Part shown: positions 27,827 through 42,800 of the stretch, piece after piece
Position numbering within the stretch: position 1 is the first letter of the stretch
How the letters are laid out: every line of letters starts with the position of its first letter
NCBI GenBank assembly: GCA_021014325.1
Contig: JAJGQC010000653.1
Coordinates: 27,804-91,803 of the forward strand
Length of the DNA: 64,000 nt
Source of the DNA: Plazaster borealis
Lineage: Eukaryota > Echinodermata > Asteroidea > Forcipulatida > Labidiasteridae
Direction of reading: 5' to 3'
Made by a program: the position numbers and the translations under genes
The notes under the pieces: generated by a model
Databases searched by the model: none
Told to the model about the DNA's origin: nothing
The model's input: the letters and a program-made list of their open reading frames with translations, nothing else

Positions 27827-30800
27827 ATAAAAATCGCTGTAAATTGGGAGTAAATTTGGAGTTGTAAGTTGAAGAAAGATGTCTTATTATTATTGTGAAC
27901 TTGGAAAATAATATTTGCTACTCCAAATAAATCTTTGACAATTTTTGTTTGTCCATCGACAGGGGAGCATGAATGACCAAGGACGCCATACATCTGATGT
28001 TATAGAGTTGTCGAAGATGACCACCCAGTCAAGATAAGTAACCACCGAAATATAATCATTTGATAACTGAACAGACCACTGAATCAATATCAATTCTAAT
28101 AAAAAGTAATATGTTTTTAGAAACTCTGACCATCAGAAAGGGTTTTATAACTAGGATTCCGAGACAGCGATCGATGCGTGCCATGCAGTTAAGTTTAAAC
28201 AGCTAAGCAAGAGAGGTGTGTGTAACTCTTTATTTTGTAGGTGAGTTACAATTTTGAGGTATTTGTTTGTATTTCGGTCTGTAACCCAAATTTTGGTGAA
28301 TTCGTTACTTGACAAAGATGATCTGTTTTAGCTTACTTTATTTCAATTTATAGCGCTAAAAATTGAAATAAAGTAAGCTAAATAAAAATCGCTGTAAATT
28401 GGGAGTAAATTTGGAGTTGTAAGTTGAAGAAAGATGTCTTATTATTATTGTGAACTTGGAAAATAATATTTGCTACTCCAAATAAATCTTTGACAATTTT
28501 TGTTTGTCCATCGACAGGGGAGCATGAATGACCAAGGACGCCATACATCTGATGTTATAGAGTTGTCGAAGATGACCACCCAGTCAAGATAAGTAACCAC
28601 CGAAATATAATCATTTGATAACTGAACAGACCACTGAATCAATATCAATTCTAATAAAAAGTAATATGTTTTTAGAAACTCTGACCATCAGAAAGGGTTT
28701 TATAACTAGGATTCCGAGACAGCGATCGATGCGTGCCATGCAGTTAAGTTTAAACAGCTAAGCAAGAGAGGTGTGTGTAACTCTTTATTTTGTAGGTGAG
28801 TTACAATTTTGAGGTATTTGTTTGTATTTCGGTCTGTAACCCAAATTTTGGTGAATTCGTTACTTGACAAAGATGATCTGTTTTAGCTTACTTTATTTCA
28901 ATTTATAGCGCTAAAAATTGAAATAAAGTAAGCTAAATAAAAATCGCTGTAAATTGGGAGTAAATTTGGAGTTGTAAGTTGAAGAAAGATGTCTTATTAT
29001 TATTGTGAACTTGGAAAATAATATTTGCTACTCCAAATAAATCTTTGACAATTTTTGTTTGTCCATCGACAGGGGAGCATGAATGACCAAGGACGCCATA
29101 CATCTGATGTTATAGAGTTGTCGAAGATGACCACCCAGTCAAGATAAGTAACCACCGAAATATAATCATTTGATAACTGAACAGACCACTGAATCAATAT
29201 CAATTCTAATAAAAAGTAATATGTTTTTAGAAACTCTGACCATCAGAAAGGGTTTTATAACTAGGATTCCGAGACAGCGATCGATGCGTGCCATGCAGTT
29301 AAGTTTAAACAGCTAAGCAAGAGAGGTGTGTGTAACTCTTTATTTTGTAGGTGAGTTACAATTTTGAGGTATTTGTTTGTATTTCGGTCTGTAACCCAAA
29401 TTTTGGTGAATTCCGTTACTTGACAAAGATGATCTGTTTTAGCTTACTTTATTTCAATTTATAGCGCTAACAAATTGAAATAAAGTAAGCTAAATAAAAA
29501 TCGCTGTAAATTGGGAGTAAATTTGGAGTTGTAAGTTGAAGAAAGATGTCTTATTATTATTGTGAACTTGGAAAATAATATTTGCTACTCCAAATAAATC
29601 TTTGACAATTTTTGTTTGTCCATCGACAGGGGAGCATGAATGACCAAGGACGCCATACATCTGATGTTATAGAGTTGTCGAAGATGACCACCCAGTCAAG
29701 ATAAGTAACCACCGAAATATAATCATTTGATAACTGAATAGACCACTGAATCAATATCAATTCTAATAAAAAGTAATATGTTTTTAGAAACTCTGACCAT
29801 CAGAAAGGGTTTTATAACTAGGATTCCGAGACAGCGATCGATGCGTGCCATGCAGTTAAGTTTAAACAGCTAAGCAAGAGAGGTGTGTGTAACTCATTTA
29901 TTTTGTAGGTGAGTTACAATTTTGAGGTATTTGTTTGTATTTCGGTCTGTAACCCAAATTTTAGTGAATTCCGTTACTTGACAAAGATGATCTGTTTTAG
30001 CTTACTTTATTTCAATTTATAGCGCTAACAAATTGAAATAAAGTAAGCTAAATAAAATCGCTGTAAATTGGGAGTAAATTTGGAGTTGTAAGTTGAAGAA
30101 AGATGTCTTATTATTATTGTGAACTTGGAAAATAATATTTGCTACTCCAAATAAATCTTTGACAATTTTTGTTTGTCCATCGACAGGGGAGCATGAATGA
30201 CCAAGGATGCCATACATCTGATGTTATAGAGTTGTCGAAGATGACCACCCAGTCAAGATAAGTAACCACCGAAATATAATCATTTGATAACTGAACAGAC
30301 CACTGAATCAATATCAATTCTAATAAAAAGTAATATGTTTTTAGAAACTCTGACCATCAGAAAGGGTTTTATAACTAGGATTCCGAGACAGCGATCGATG
30401 CGTGCCATGCAGTTAAGTTTAAACAGCTAAGCAAGAGAGGTGTGTGTAACTCTTTATTTTGTAGGTGAGTTACAATTTTGAGGTATTTGTTTGTATTTCG
30501 GTCTGTAACCCAAATTTTGGTGAATTCTGTTACTTGACAAAGATGATCTGTTTTAGCTTACTTTATTTCAATTTATAGCGCTAACAAATTGAAATAAAGT
30601 AAGCTAAATAAAAATCGCTGTAAATTGGGAGTAAATTTGGAGTTGTAAGTTGAAGAAAGATGTCTTATTATTATTGTGAACTTGGAAAATAATATTTGCT
30701 ACTCCAAATAAATCTTTGACAATTTTTGTTTGTCCATCGACAGGGGAGCATGAATGACCAAGGATGCCATACATCTGATGTTATAGAGTTGTCGAAGATG

Positions 30801-33800
30801 ACCACCCAGTCAAGATAAGTAACCACCGAAATATAATCATTTGATAACTGAACAGACCACTGAATCAATATCAATTCTAATAAAAAGTAATATGTTTTTA
30901 GAAACTCTGACCATCAGAAAGGGTTTTATAACTAGGATTCCGAGACAGCGATCGATGCGTGCCATGCAGTTAAGTTTAAACAGCTAAGCAAGAGAGGTGT
31001 GTGTAACTCTTTTATTTTGTAGGTGAGTTACAATTTTGAGGTATTTGTTTGTATTTCGGTCTGTAACCCAAATTTTGGTGAATTCTGTTACTTGACAAAG
31101 ATGATCTGTTTTAGCTTACTTTATTTCAATTTATAGCGCTAAAAATTGAAATAAAGTAAGCTAAATAAAAATCGCTGTAAATTGGGAGTAAATTTGGAGT
31201 TGTAAGTTGAAGAAAGATGTCTTATTATTATTGTGAACTTGGAAAATAATATTTGCTACTCCAAATAAATCTTTGACAATTTTTGTTTGTCCATCGACAG
31301 GGAGCATGAATGACCAAGGATGCCATACATCTGATGTTATAGAGTTGTCGAAGATGACCACCCAGTCAAGATAAGTAACCACCGAAATATAATCATTTGA
31401 TAACTGAACAGACCACTGAATCAATATCAATTCTAATAAAAAGTAATATGTTTTTAGAAACTCTGACCATCAGAAAGGGTTTTATAACTAGGATTCCGAG
31501 ACAGCGATCGATGCGTGCCATGCAGTTAAGTTTAAACAGCTAAGCAAGAGAGGTGTGTGTAACTCTTATTTTGTAGGTGAGTTACAATTTTGAGGTATTT
31601 GTTTGTATTTCGGTCTGTAACCCAAATTTTGGTGAATTCTGTTACTTGACAAAGATGATCTGTTTTAGCTTACTTTATTTCAATTTATAGCGCTAACAAA
31701 TTGAAATAAAGTAAGCTAAATAAAAATCGCTGTAAATTGGGAGTAAATTTGGAGTTGTAAGTTGAAGAAAGATGTCTTATTATTATTGTGAACTTGGAAA
31801 ATAATATTTGCTACTCCAAATAAATCTTTGACAATTTTTGTTTGTCCATCGACAGGTTAGCATGAATGACCAAGGACGCCATACATCTGATGTTATAGAG
31901 TTGTCGAAGATGACCACCCAGTCAAGATAAGTAACCACCGAAATATAATCATTTGATAACTGAACAGACCACTGAATCAATATCAATTCTAATAAAAAGT
32001 AATATGTTTTTAGAAACTCTGACCATCAGAAAGGGTTTTATAACTAGGATTCCGAGACAGCGATCGATGCGTGCCATGCAGTTAAGTTTAAACAGCTAAG
32101 CAAGAGAGGTGTGTGTAACTCTTTTATTTTGTAGGTGAGTTACAATTTTGAGGTATTTGTTTGTATTTCGGTCTGTAACCCAAATTTTGGTGAATTCGTT
32201 ACTTGACAAAGATGATCTGTTTTAGCTTACTTTATTTCAATTTATAGCGCTAAAAATTGAAATAAAGTAAGCTAAATAAAAATCGCTGTAAATTGGGAGT
32301 AAATTTGGAGTTGTAAGTTGAAGAAAGATGTCTTATTATTATTGTGAACTTGGAAAATAATATTTGCTACTCCAAATAAATCTTTGACAATTTTTGTTTG
32401 TCCATCGACAGGGAAGCATGAATGACCAAGGATGCCATACATCTGATGTTATAGAGTTGTCGAAGATGACCACCCAGTCAAGATAAGTAACCACCGAAAT
32501 ATAATCATTTGATAACTGAACAGACCACTGAATCAATATCAATTCTAATAAAAAGTAATATGTTTTTAGAAACTCTGACCATCAGAAAGGGTTTTATAAC
32601 TAGGATTCCGAGACAGCGATCGATGCGTGCCATGCAGTTAAGTTTAAACAGCTAAGCAAGAGAGGTGTGTGTAACTCTGATATTTTGTAGGTGAGTTACA
32701 ATTTTGAGGTATTTGTTTGTATTTCGGTCTGTAACCCAAATTTTGGTGAATTCTGTTACTTGACAAAGATGATCTGTTTTAGCTTACTTTATTTCAATTT
32801 ATAGCGCTAACAAATTGAAATAAAGTAAGCTAAATAAAAATCGCTGTAAATTGGGAGTAAATTTGGAGTTGTAAGTTGAAGAAAGATGTCTTATTATTAT
32901 TGTGAACTTGGAAAATAATATTTGCTACTCCAAATAAATCTTTGACAATTTTTGTTTGTCCATCGACAGGGGAGCATGAATGACCAAGGACGCCATACAT
33001 CTGATGTTATAGAGTTGTCGAAGATGACCACCCAGTCAAGATAAGTAACCACCGAAATATAATCATTTGATAACTGAACAGACCACTGAATCAATATCAA
33101 TTCTAATAAAAAGTAATATGTTTTTAGAAACTCTGACCATCAGAAAGGGTTTTATAACTAGGATTCCGAGACAGCGATCGATGCGTGCCATGCAGTTAAG
33201 TTTAAACAGCTAAGCAAGAGAGGTGTGTGTAACTCTTTATTTTGTAGGTGAGTTACAATTTTGAGGTATTTGTTTGTATTTCGGTCTGTAACCCAAATTT
33301 TGGTGAATTCTGTTACTTGACAAAGATGATCTGTTTTAGCTTACTTTATTTCAATTTATAGCGCTAAAAATTGAAATAAAGTAAGCTAAATAAAAATCGC
33401 TGTAAATTGGGAGTAAATTTGGAGTTGTAAGTTGAAGAAAGATGTCTTATTATTATTGTGAACTTGGAAAATAATATTTGCTACTCCAAATAAATCTTTG
33501 ACAATTTTTGTTTGTCCATCGACAGGAGCATGAATGACCAAGGATGCCATACATCTGATGTTATAGAGTTGTCGAAGATGACCACCCAGTCAAGATAAGT
33601 AACCACCGAAATATAATCATTTGATAACTGAACAGACCACTGAATCAATATCAATTCTAATAAAAAGTAATATGTTTTTAGAAACTCTGACCATCAGAAA
33701 GGGTTTTATAACTAGGATTCCGAGACAGCGATCGATGCGTGCCATGCAGTTAAGTTTAAACAGCTAAGCAAGAGAGGTGTGTGTAACTCTTTATATTTTG

Positions 33801-36800
33801 TAGGTGAGTTACAATTTTGAGGTATTTGTTTGTATTTCGGTCTGTAACCCAAATTTTGGTGAATTACGTTACTTGACAAAGATGATCTGTTTTAGCTTAC
33901 TTTATTTCAATTTATAGCGCTAACAAATTGAAATAAAGTAAGCTAAATAAAAATCGCTGTAAATTGGGAGTAAATTTGGAGTTGTAAGTTGAAGAAAGAT
34001 GTCTTATTATTATTGTGAACTTGGAAAATAATATTTGCTACTCCAAATAAATCTTTGACAATTTTTGTTTGTCCATCGACAGGGGAGCATGAATGACCAA
34101 GGACGCCATACATCTGATGTTATAGAGTTGTCGAAGATGACCACCCAGTCAAGATAAGTAACCACCGAAATATAATCATTTGATAACTGAATAGACCACT
34201 GAATCAATATCAATTCTAATAAAAGTAATACGTTTTTAGAAACTCTGACCATCAGAAAGGGTTTTATAACTAGGATTCCGAGACAGCGATCGATGCGTGC
34301 CATGCAGTTAAGTTTAAACTGCTAAGCAAGAGAGGTGTGTAACTCTTTATTTTGTAGGTGAGTTACAATTTTGAGGTATTTGTTTGTATTTCGGTCTGTA
34401 ACCCAAATTTTGGTGAATTCGTTACTTGACAAAGATGATCTGTTTTAGCTTACTTTATTTCAATTTATAGCGCTAACAAATTGAAATAAAGTAAGCTAAA
34501 TAAAAATCGCTGTAAATTGGGAGTAAATTTGGAGTTGTAAGTTGAAGAAAGATGTCTTATTATTATTGTGAACTTGGAAAATAATATTTGCTACTCCAAA
34601 TAAATCTTTGACAATTTTTGTTTGTCCATCGACAGGGGAGCATGAATGACCAAGGATGCCATACATCTGATGTTATAGAGTTGTCGAAGATGACCACCCA
34701 GTCAAGATAAGTAACCACCGAAATATAATCATTTGATAACTGAACAGACCACTGAATCAATATCAATTCTAATAAAAAGTAATATGTTTTTAGAAACTCT
34801 GACCATCAGAAAGGGTTTTATAACTAGGATTCCGAGACAGCGATCGATGCGTGCCATGCAGTTAAGTTTAAACAGCTAAGCAAGAGAGGTGTGTGTAACT
34901 CTTTATATTTTGTAGGTGAGTTACAATTTTGAGGTATTTGTTTGTATTTCGGTCTGTAACCCAAATTTTGGTGAATTCTGTTACTTGACAAAGATGATCT
35001 GTTTTAGCTTACTTTATTTCAATTTATAGTGCTAAAAATTGAAATAAAGTAAGCTAAATAAAAATCGCTGTAAATTGGGAGTAAATTTGGAGTTGTAAGT
35101 TGAAGAAAGATGTCTTATTATTATTGTGAACTTGGAAAATAATATTTGCTACTCCAAATAAATCTTTGACAATTTTTGTTTGTCCATCGACAGGGGAGCA
35201 TGAATGACCAAGGATGCCATACATCTGATGTTATAGAGTTGTCGAAGATGACCACCCAGTCAAGATAAGTAACCACCGAAATATAATCATTTGATAACTG
35301 AACAGACCACTGAATCAATATCAATTCTAATAAAAAGTAATATGTTTTTAGAAACTCTGACCATCAGAAAGGGTTTTATAACTAGGATTCCGAGACAGCG
35401 ATCGATGCGTGCCATGCAGTTAAGTTTAAACAGCTAAGCAAGAGAGGTGTGTGTAACTCTTTTATTTTGTAGGTGAGTTACAATTTTGAGGTATTTGTTT
35501 GTATTTCGGTCTGTAACCCAAATTTTGGTGAATTCGTTACTTGACAAAGATGATCTGTTTTAGCTTACTTTATTTCAATTTATAGCGCTAAAAATTGAAA
35601 TAAAGTAAGCTAAATAAAAATCGCTGTAAATTGGGAGTAAATTTGGAGTTGTAAGTTGAAGAAAGATGTCTTATTATTATTGTGAACTTGGAAAATAATA
35701 TTTGCTACTCCAAATAAATCTTTGACAATTTTTGTTTGTCCATCGACAGGGGAGCATGAATGACCAAGGATGCCATACATCTGATGTTATAGAGTTGTCG
35801 AAGATGACCACCCAGTCAAGATAAGTAACCACCGAAATATAATCATTTGATAACTGAACAGACCACTGAATCAATATCAATTCTAATAAAAAGTAATATG
35901 TTTTTAGAAACTCTGACCATCAGAAAGGGTTTTATAACTAGGATTCCGAGACAGCGATCGATGCGTGCCATGCAGTTAAGTTTAAACAGCTAAGCAAGAG
36001 AGGTGTGTGTAACTCTTTATTTTGTAGGTGAGTTACAATTTTGAGGTATTTGTTTGTATTTCGGTCTGTAACCCAAATTTTGGTGAATTTCGTTACTTGA
36101 CAAAGATGATCTGTTTTAGCTTACTTTATTTCAATTTATAGCGCTAACAAATTGAAATAAAGTAAGCTAAATAAAAATCGCTGTAAATTGGGAGTAAATT
36201 TGGAGTTGTAAGTTGAAGAAAGATGTCTTATTATTATTGTGAACTTGGAAAATAATATTTGCTACTCCAAATAAATCTTTGACAATTTTTGTTTGTCCAT
36301 CGACAGGGGAGCATGAATGACCAAGGACGCCATACATCTGATGTTATAGAGTTGTCGAAGATGACCACCCAGTCAAGATAAGTAACCACCGAAATATAAT
36401 CATTTGATAACTGAATAGACCACTGAATCAATATCAATTCTAATAAAAAGTAATATGTTTTTAGAAACTCTGACCATCAGAAAGGGTTTTATAACTAGGA
36501 TTCCGAGACAGCGATCGATGCGTGCCATGCAGTTAAGTTTAAACAGCTAAGCAAGAGAGGTGTGTGTAACTCTTTATTTTGTAGGTGAGTTACAATTTTG
36601 AGGTATTTGTTTGTATTTCGGTCTGTAACCCAAATTTTGGTGAATTCGTTACTTGACAAAGATGATCTGTTTTAGCTTACTTTATTTCAATTTATAGCGC
36701 TAACAAATTGAAATAAAGTAAGCTAAATAAAAATCGCTGTAAATTGGGAGTAAATTTGGAGTTGTAAGTTGAAGAAAGATGTCTTATTATTATTGTGAAC

Positions 36801-39800
36801 TTGGAAAATAATATTTGCTACTCCAAATAAATCTTTGACAATTTTTGTTTGTCCATCGACAGGGGAGCATGAATGACCAAGGACGCCATACATCTGATGT
36901 TATAGAGTTGTCGAAGATGACCACCCAGTCAAGATAAGTAACCACCGAAATATAATCATTTGATAACTGAACAGACCACTGAATCAATATCAATTCTAAT
37001 AAAAGTAATATGTTTTTAGAAACTCTGACCATCAGAAAGGGTTTTATAACTAGGATTCCGAGACAGCGATCGATGCGTGCCATGCAGTTAAGTTTAAACA
37101 GCTAAGCAAGAGAGGTGTGTGTAACTCTTTATTTTGTAGGTGAGTTACAATTTTGAGGTATTTGTTTGTATTTCGGTCTGTAACCCAAATTTTGGTGAAT
37201 TCGTTACTTGACAAAGATGATCTGTTTTAGCTTACTTTATTTCAATTTATAGCGCTAAAAATTGAAATAAAGTAAGCTAAATAAAAATCGCTGTAAATTG
37301 GGAGTAAATTTGGAGTTGTAAGTTGAAGAAAGATGTCTTATTATTATTGTGAACTTGGAAAATAATATTTGCTACTCCAAATAAATCTTTGACAATTTTT
37401 GTTTGTCCATCGACAGGGGAGCATGAATGACCAAGGATGCCATACATCTGATGTTATAGAGTTGTCGAAGATGACCACCCAGTCAAGATAAGTAACCACC
37501 GAAATATAATCATTTGATAACTGAACAGACCACTGAATCAATATCAATTCTAATAAAAAGTAATATGTTTTTAGAAACTCTGACCATCAGAAAGGGTTTT
37601 ATAACTAGGATTCCGAGACAGCGATCGATGCGTGCCATGCAGTTAAGTTTAAACAGCTAAGCAAGAGAGGTGTGTGTAACTCTTTTTTTTTTTGTTGGTG
37701 AGTTACAATTTTGAGGTATTTGTTTGTATTTCGGTCTGTAACCCAAATTTTGGTGAATTCCATTACTTGACAAAGATGATCTGTTTTAGCTTACTTTATT
37801 TCAATTTATATCGCTAAAAATTGAAATAAAGTAAGCTAAATAAAAATCGCTGTAAACTGGGAGTAAATTTGGAGTTGTAAGTTGAAGAAAGATGTCTTAT
37901 TATTATTGTGAACTTGGAAAATAATATTTGCTACTCCAAATAAATCTTTGACAATTTTTGTTTGTCCATCGACAGGGGAGCATGAATGACCAAGGATGCC
38001 ATACATCTGATGTTATAGAGTTGTCGAAGATGACCACCCAGTCAAGATAAGTAACCACCGAAATATAATCATTTGATAACTGAACAGACCACTGAATCAA
38101 TATCAATTCTAATAAAAAGTAATATGTTTTTAGAAACTCTGACCATCAGAAAGGGTTTTATAACTAGGATTCCGAGACAGCGATCGATGCGTGCCATGCA
38201 GTTAAGTTTAAACAGCTAAGCAAGAGAGGTGTGTGTAACTCTTTATTTTGTAGGTGAGTTACAATTTTGAGGTATTTGTTTGTATTTCGGTCTGTAACCC
38301 AAATTTTGGTGAATTCTGTTACTTGACAAAGATGATCTGTTTTAGCTTACTTTATTTCAATTTATAGCGCTAACAAATTGAAATAAAGTAAGCTAAATAA
38401 AAATCGCTGTAAATTGGGAGTAAATTTGGAGTTGTAAGTTGAAGAAAGATGTCTTATTATTATTGTGAACTTGGAAAATAATATTTGCTACTCCAAATAA
38501 ATCTTTGACAATTTTTGTTTGTCCATCGACAGGGGAGCATGAATGACCAAGGACGCCATACATCTGATGTTATAGAGTTGTCGAAGATGACCACCCAGTC
38601 AAGATAAGTAACCACCGAAATATAATCATTTGATAACTGAACAGACCACTGAATCAATATCAATTCTAATAAAAGTAATATGTTTTTAGAAACTCTGACC
38701 ATCAGAAAGGGTTTTATAACTAGGATTCCGAGACAGCGATCGATGCGTGCCATGCAGTTAAGTTTAAACAGCTAAGCAAGAGAGGTGTGTGTAACTCTTT
38801 ATTTTGTAGGTGAGTTACAATTTTGAGGTATTTGTTTGTATTTCGGTCTGTAACCCAAATTTTGGTGAATTCGTTACTTGACAAAGATGATCTGTTTTAG
38901 CTTACTTTATTTCAATTTATAGCGCTAAAAATTGAAATAAAGTAAGCTAAATAAAAATCGCTGTAAACTGGGAGTAAATTTGGAGTTGTAAGTTGAAGAA
39001 AGATGTCTTATTATTATTGTGAACTTGGAAAATAATATTTGCTACTCCAAATAAATCTTTGACAATTTTTGTTTGTCCATCGACAGGGGAGCATGAATGA
39101 CCAAGGATGCCATACATCTGATGTTATAGAGTTGTCGAAGATGACCACCCAGTCAAGATAAGTAACCACCGAAATATAATCATTTGATAACTGAACAGAC
39201 CACTGAATCAATATCAATTCTAATAAAAAGTAATATGTTTTTAGAAACTCTGACCATCAGAAAGGGTTTTATAACTAGGATTCCGAGACAGCGATCGATG
39301 CGTGCCATGCAGTTAAGTTTAAACAGCTAAGCAAGAGAGGTGTGTGTAACTCTTTATTTTGTAGGTGAGTTACAATTTTGAGGTATTTGTTTGTATTTCG
39401 GTCTGTAACCCAAATTTTGGTGAATTCGCTTACTTGACAAAGATGATCTGTTTTAGCTTACTTTATTTCAATTTATAGCGCTAAAAAATAGAAATAAAGT
39501 AAGCTAAATAAAAATCGCTGTAAATTGGGAGTAAATTTGGAGTTGTAAGTTGAAGAAAGATGTCTTATTATTATTGTGAACTTGGAAAATAATATTTGCT
39601 ACTCCAAATAAATCTTTGACAATTTTTGTTTGTCCATCGACAGGGAGCATGAATGACCAAGGACGCCATACATCTGATGTTATAGAGTTGTCGAAGATGA
39701 CCACCCAGTCAAGATAAGTAACCACCGAAATATAATCATTTGATAACTGAACAGACCACTGAATCAATATCAATTCTAATAAAAAGTAATATGTTTTTAG

Positions 39801-42800
39801 AAACTCTGACCATCAGAAAGGGTTTTATAACTAGGATTCCGAGACAGCGATCGATGCGTGCCATGCAGTTAAGTTTAAACAGCTAAGCAAGAGAGGTGTG
39901 TGTAACTCTTTATTTTGTAGGTGAGTTACAATTTTGAGGTATTTGTTTGTATTTCGGTCTGTAACCCAAATTTTGGAGAATTCGTATACTTGACAAAGAT
40001 GATCTGTTTTAGCTTACTTTATTTCAATTTATAGCGCTAAAAAATTGAAATAAAGTAAGCTAAATAAAAATCGCTGTAAATTGGGAGTAAATTTGGAGTT
40101 GTAAGTTGAAGAAAGATGTCTTATTATTATTGTGAACTTGGAAAATAATATTTGCTACTCCAAATAAATCTTTGACAATTTTTGTTTGTCCATCGAAAGG
40201 TAGCATGAATGACCAAGGACGCCATACATCTGATGTTATAGAGTTGTCGAAGATGACCACCCAGTCAAGATAAGTAACCACCGAAATATAATCATTTGAT
40301 AACTGAACAGACCACTGAATCAATATCAATTCTAATAAAAAGTAATATGTTTTTAGAAACTCTGACCATCAGAAAGGGTTTTATAACTAGGATTCCGAGA
40401 CAGCGATCGATGCGTGCCATGCAGTTAAGTTTAAACAGCTACAAGAGAGGTGTGTGTAACTCTTTATTTTGTAGGTGAGTTACAATTTTGAGGTATTTGT
40501 TTGTATTTCGGTCTGTAACCCAAATTTTGGTGAATTCTGTTACTTGACAAAGATGATCTGTTTTAGCTTACTTTATTTCAATTTATAGCGCTAAAAATTG
40601 AAATAAAGTAAGCTAAATAAAAATCGCTGTAAACTGGGAGTAAATTTGGAGTTGTAAGTTGAAGAAAGATGTCTTATTATTATTGTGAACTTGGAAAATA
40701 ATATTTGCTACTCCAAATAAATCTTTGACAATTTTTGTTTGTCCATCGACAGGGGAGCATGAATGACCAAGGATGCCATACATCTGATGTTATAGAGTTG
40801 TCGAAGATGACCACCCAGTCAAGATAAGTAACCACCGAAATATAATCATTTGATAACTGAACAGACCACTGAATCAATATCAATTCTAATAAAAAGTAAT
40901 ATGTTTTTAGAAACTCTGACCATCAGAAAGGGTTTTATAACTAGGATTCCGAGACAGCGATCGATGCGTGCCATGCAGTTAAGTTTAAACAGCTAAGCAA
41001 GAGAGGTGTGTGTAACTCTTTATTTTGTAGGTGAGTTACAATTTTGAGGTATTTGTTTGTATTTCGGTCTGTAACCCAAATTTTGGTGAATTCGTTACTT
41101 GACAAAGATGATCTGTTTTAGCTTACTTTATTTCAATTTATAGCGCTAACAAATTGAAATAAAGTAAGCTAAATAAAAATCGCTGTAAATTGGGAGTAAA
41201 TTTGGAGTTGTAAGTTGAAGAAAGATGTCTTATTATTATTGTGAACTTGGAAAATAATATTTGCTACTCCAAATAAATCTTTGACAATTTTTGTTTGTCC
41301 ATCGACAGGGGAGCATGAATGACCAAGGACGCCATACATCTGATGTTATAGAGTTGTCGAAGATGACCACCCAGTCAAGATAAGTAACCACCGAAATATA
41401 ATCATTTGATAACTGAACAGACCACTGAATCAATATCAATTCTAATAAAAAGTAATATGTTTTTAGAAACTCTGACCATCAGAAAGGGTTTTATAACTAG
41501 GATTCCGAGACAGCGATCGATGCGTGCCATGCAGTTAAGTTTAAACAGCTAAGCAAGAGAGGTGTGTGTAACTCTTTATTTTGTAGGTGAGTTACAATTT
41601 TGAGGTATTTGTTTGTATTTCGGTCTGTAACCCAAATTTTGGTGAATTCGTTACTTGACAAAGATGATCTGTTTTAGCTTACTTTATTTCAATTTATAGC
41701 GCTAAAAATTGAAATAAAGTAAGCTAAATAAAAATCGCTGTAAACTGGGAGTAAATTTGGAGTTGTAAGTTGAAGAAAGATGTCTTATTATTATTGTGAA
41801 CTTGGAAAATAATATTTGCTACTCCAAATAAATCTTTGACAATTTTTGTTTGTCCATCGACAGGGGAGCATGAATGACCAAGGATGCCATACATCTGATG
41901 TTATAGAGTTGTCGAAGATGACCACCCAGTCAAGATAAGTAACCACCGAAATATAATCATTTGATAACTGAACAGACCACTGAATCAATATCAATTCTAA
42001 TAAAAGTAATATGTTTTTAGAAACTCTGACCATCAGAAAGGGTTTTATAACTAGGATTCCGAGACAGCGATCGATGCGTGCCATGCAGTTAAGTTTAAAC
42101 AGCTAAGCAAGAGAGGTGTGTGTAACTCTTTATTTTGTAGGTGAGTTACAATTTTGAGGTATTTGTTTGTATTTCGGTCTGTAACCCAAATTTTGGTGAA
42201 TTCCGTTACTTGACAAAGATGATCTGTTTTAGCTTACTTTATTTCAATTTATAGCGCTAAAAATTGAAATAAAGTAAGCTAAATAAAAATCGCTGTAAAT
42301 TGGGAGTAAATTTGGAGTTGTAAGTTGAAGAAAGATGTCTTATTATTATTGTGAACTTGGAAAATAATATTTGCTACTCCAAATAAATCTTTGACAATTT
42401 TTGTTTGTCCATCGACAGGGGAGCATGAATGACCAAGGATGCCATACATCTGATGTTATAGAGTTGTCGAAGATGACCACCCAGTCAAGATAAGTAACCA
42501 CCGAAATATAATCATTTGATAACTGAACAGACCACTGAATCAATATCAATTCTAATAAAAAGTAATATGTTTTTAGAAACTCTGACCATCAGAAAGGGTT
42601 TTATAACTAGGATTCCGAGACAGCGATCGATGCGTGCCATGCAGTTAAGTTTAAACAGCTAAGCAAGAGAGGTGTGTGTAACTCTTATATTTTGTAGGTG
42701 AGTTACAATTTTTAGGTATTTGTTTGTATTTCGGTCTGTAACCCAAATTTTGGTGAATTCACATTTGACAAAGATGATCTGTTTTAGCTTACTTTATTTC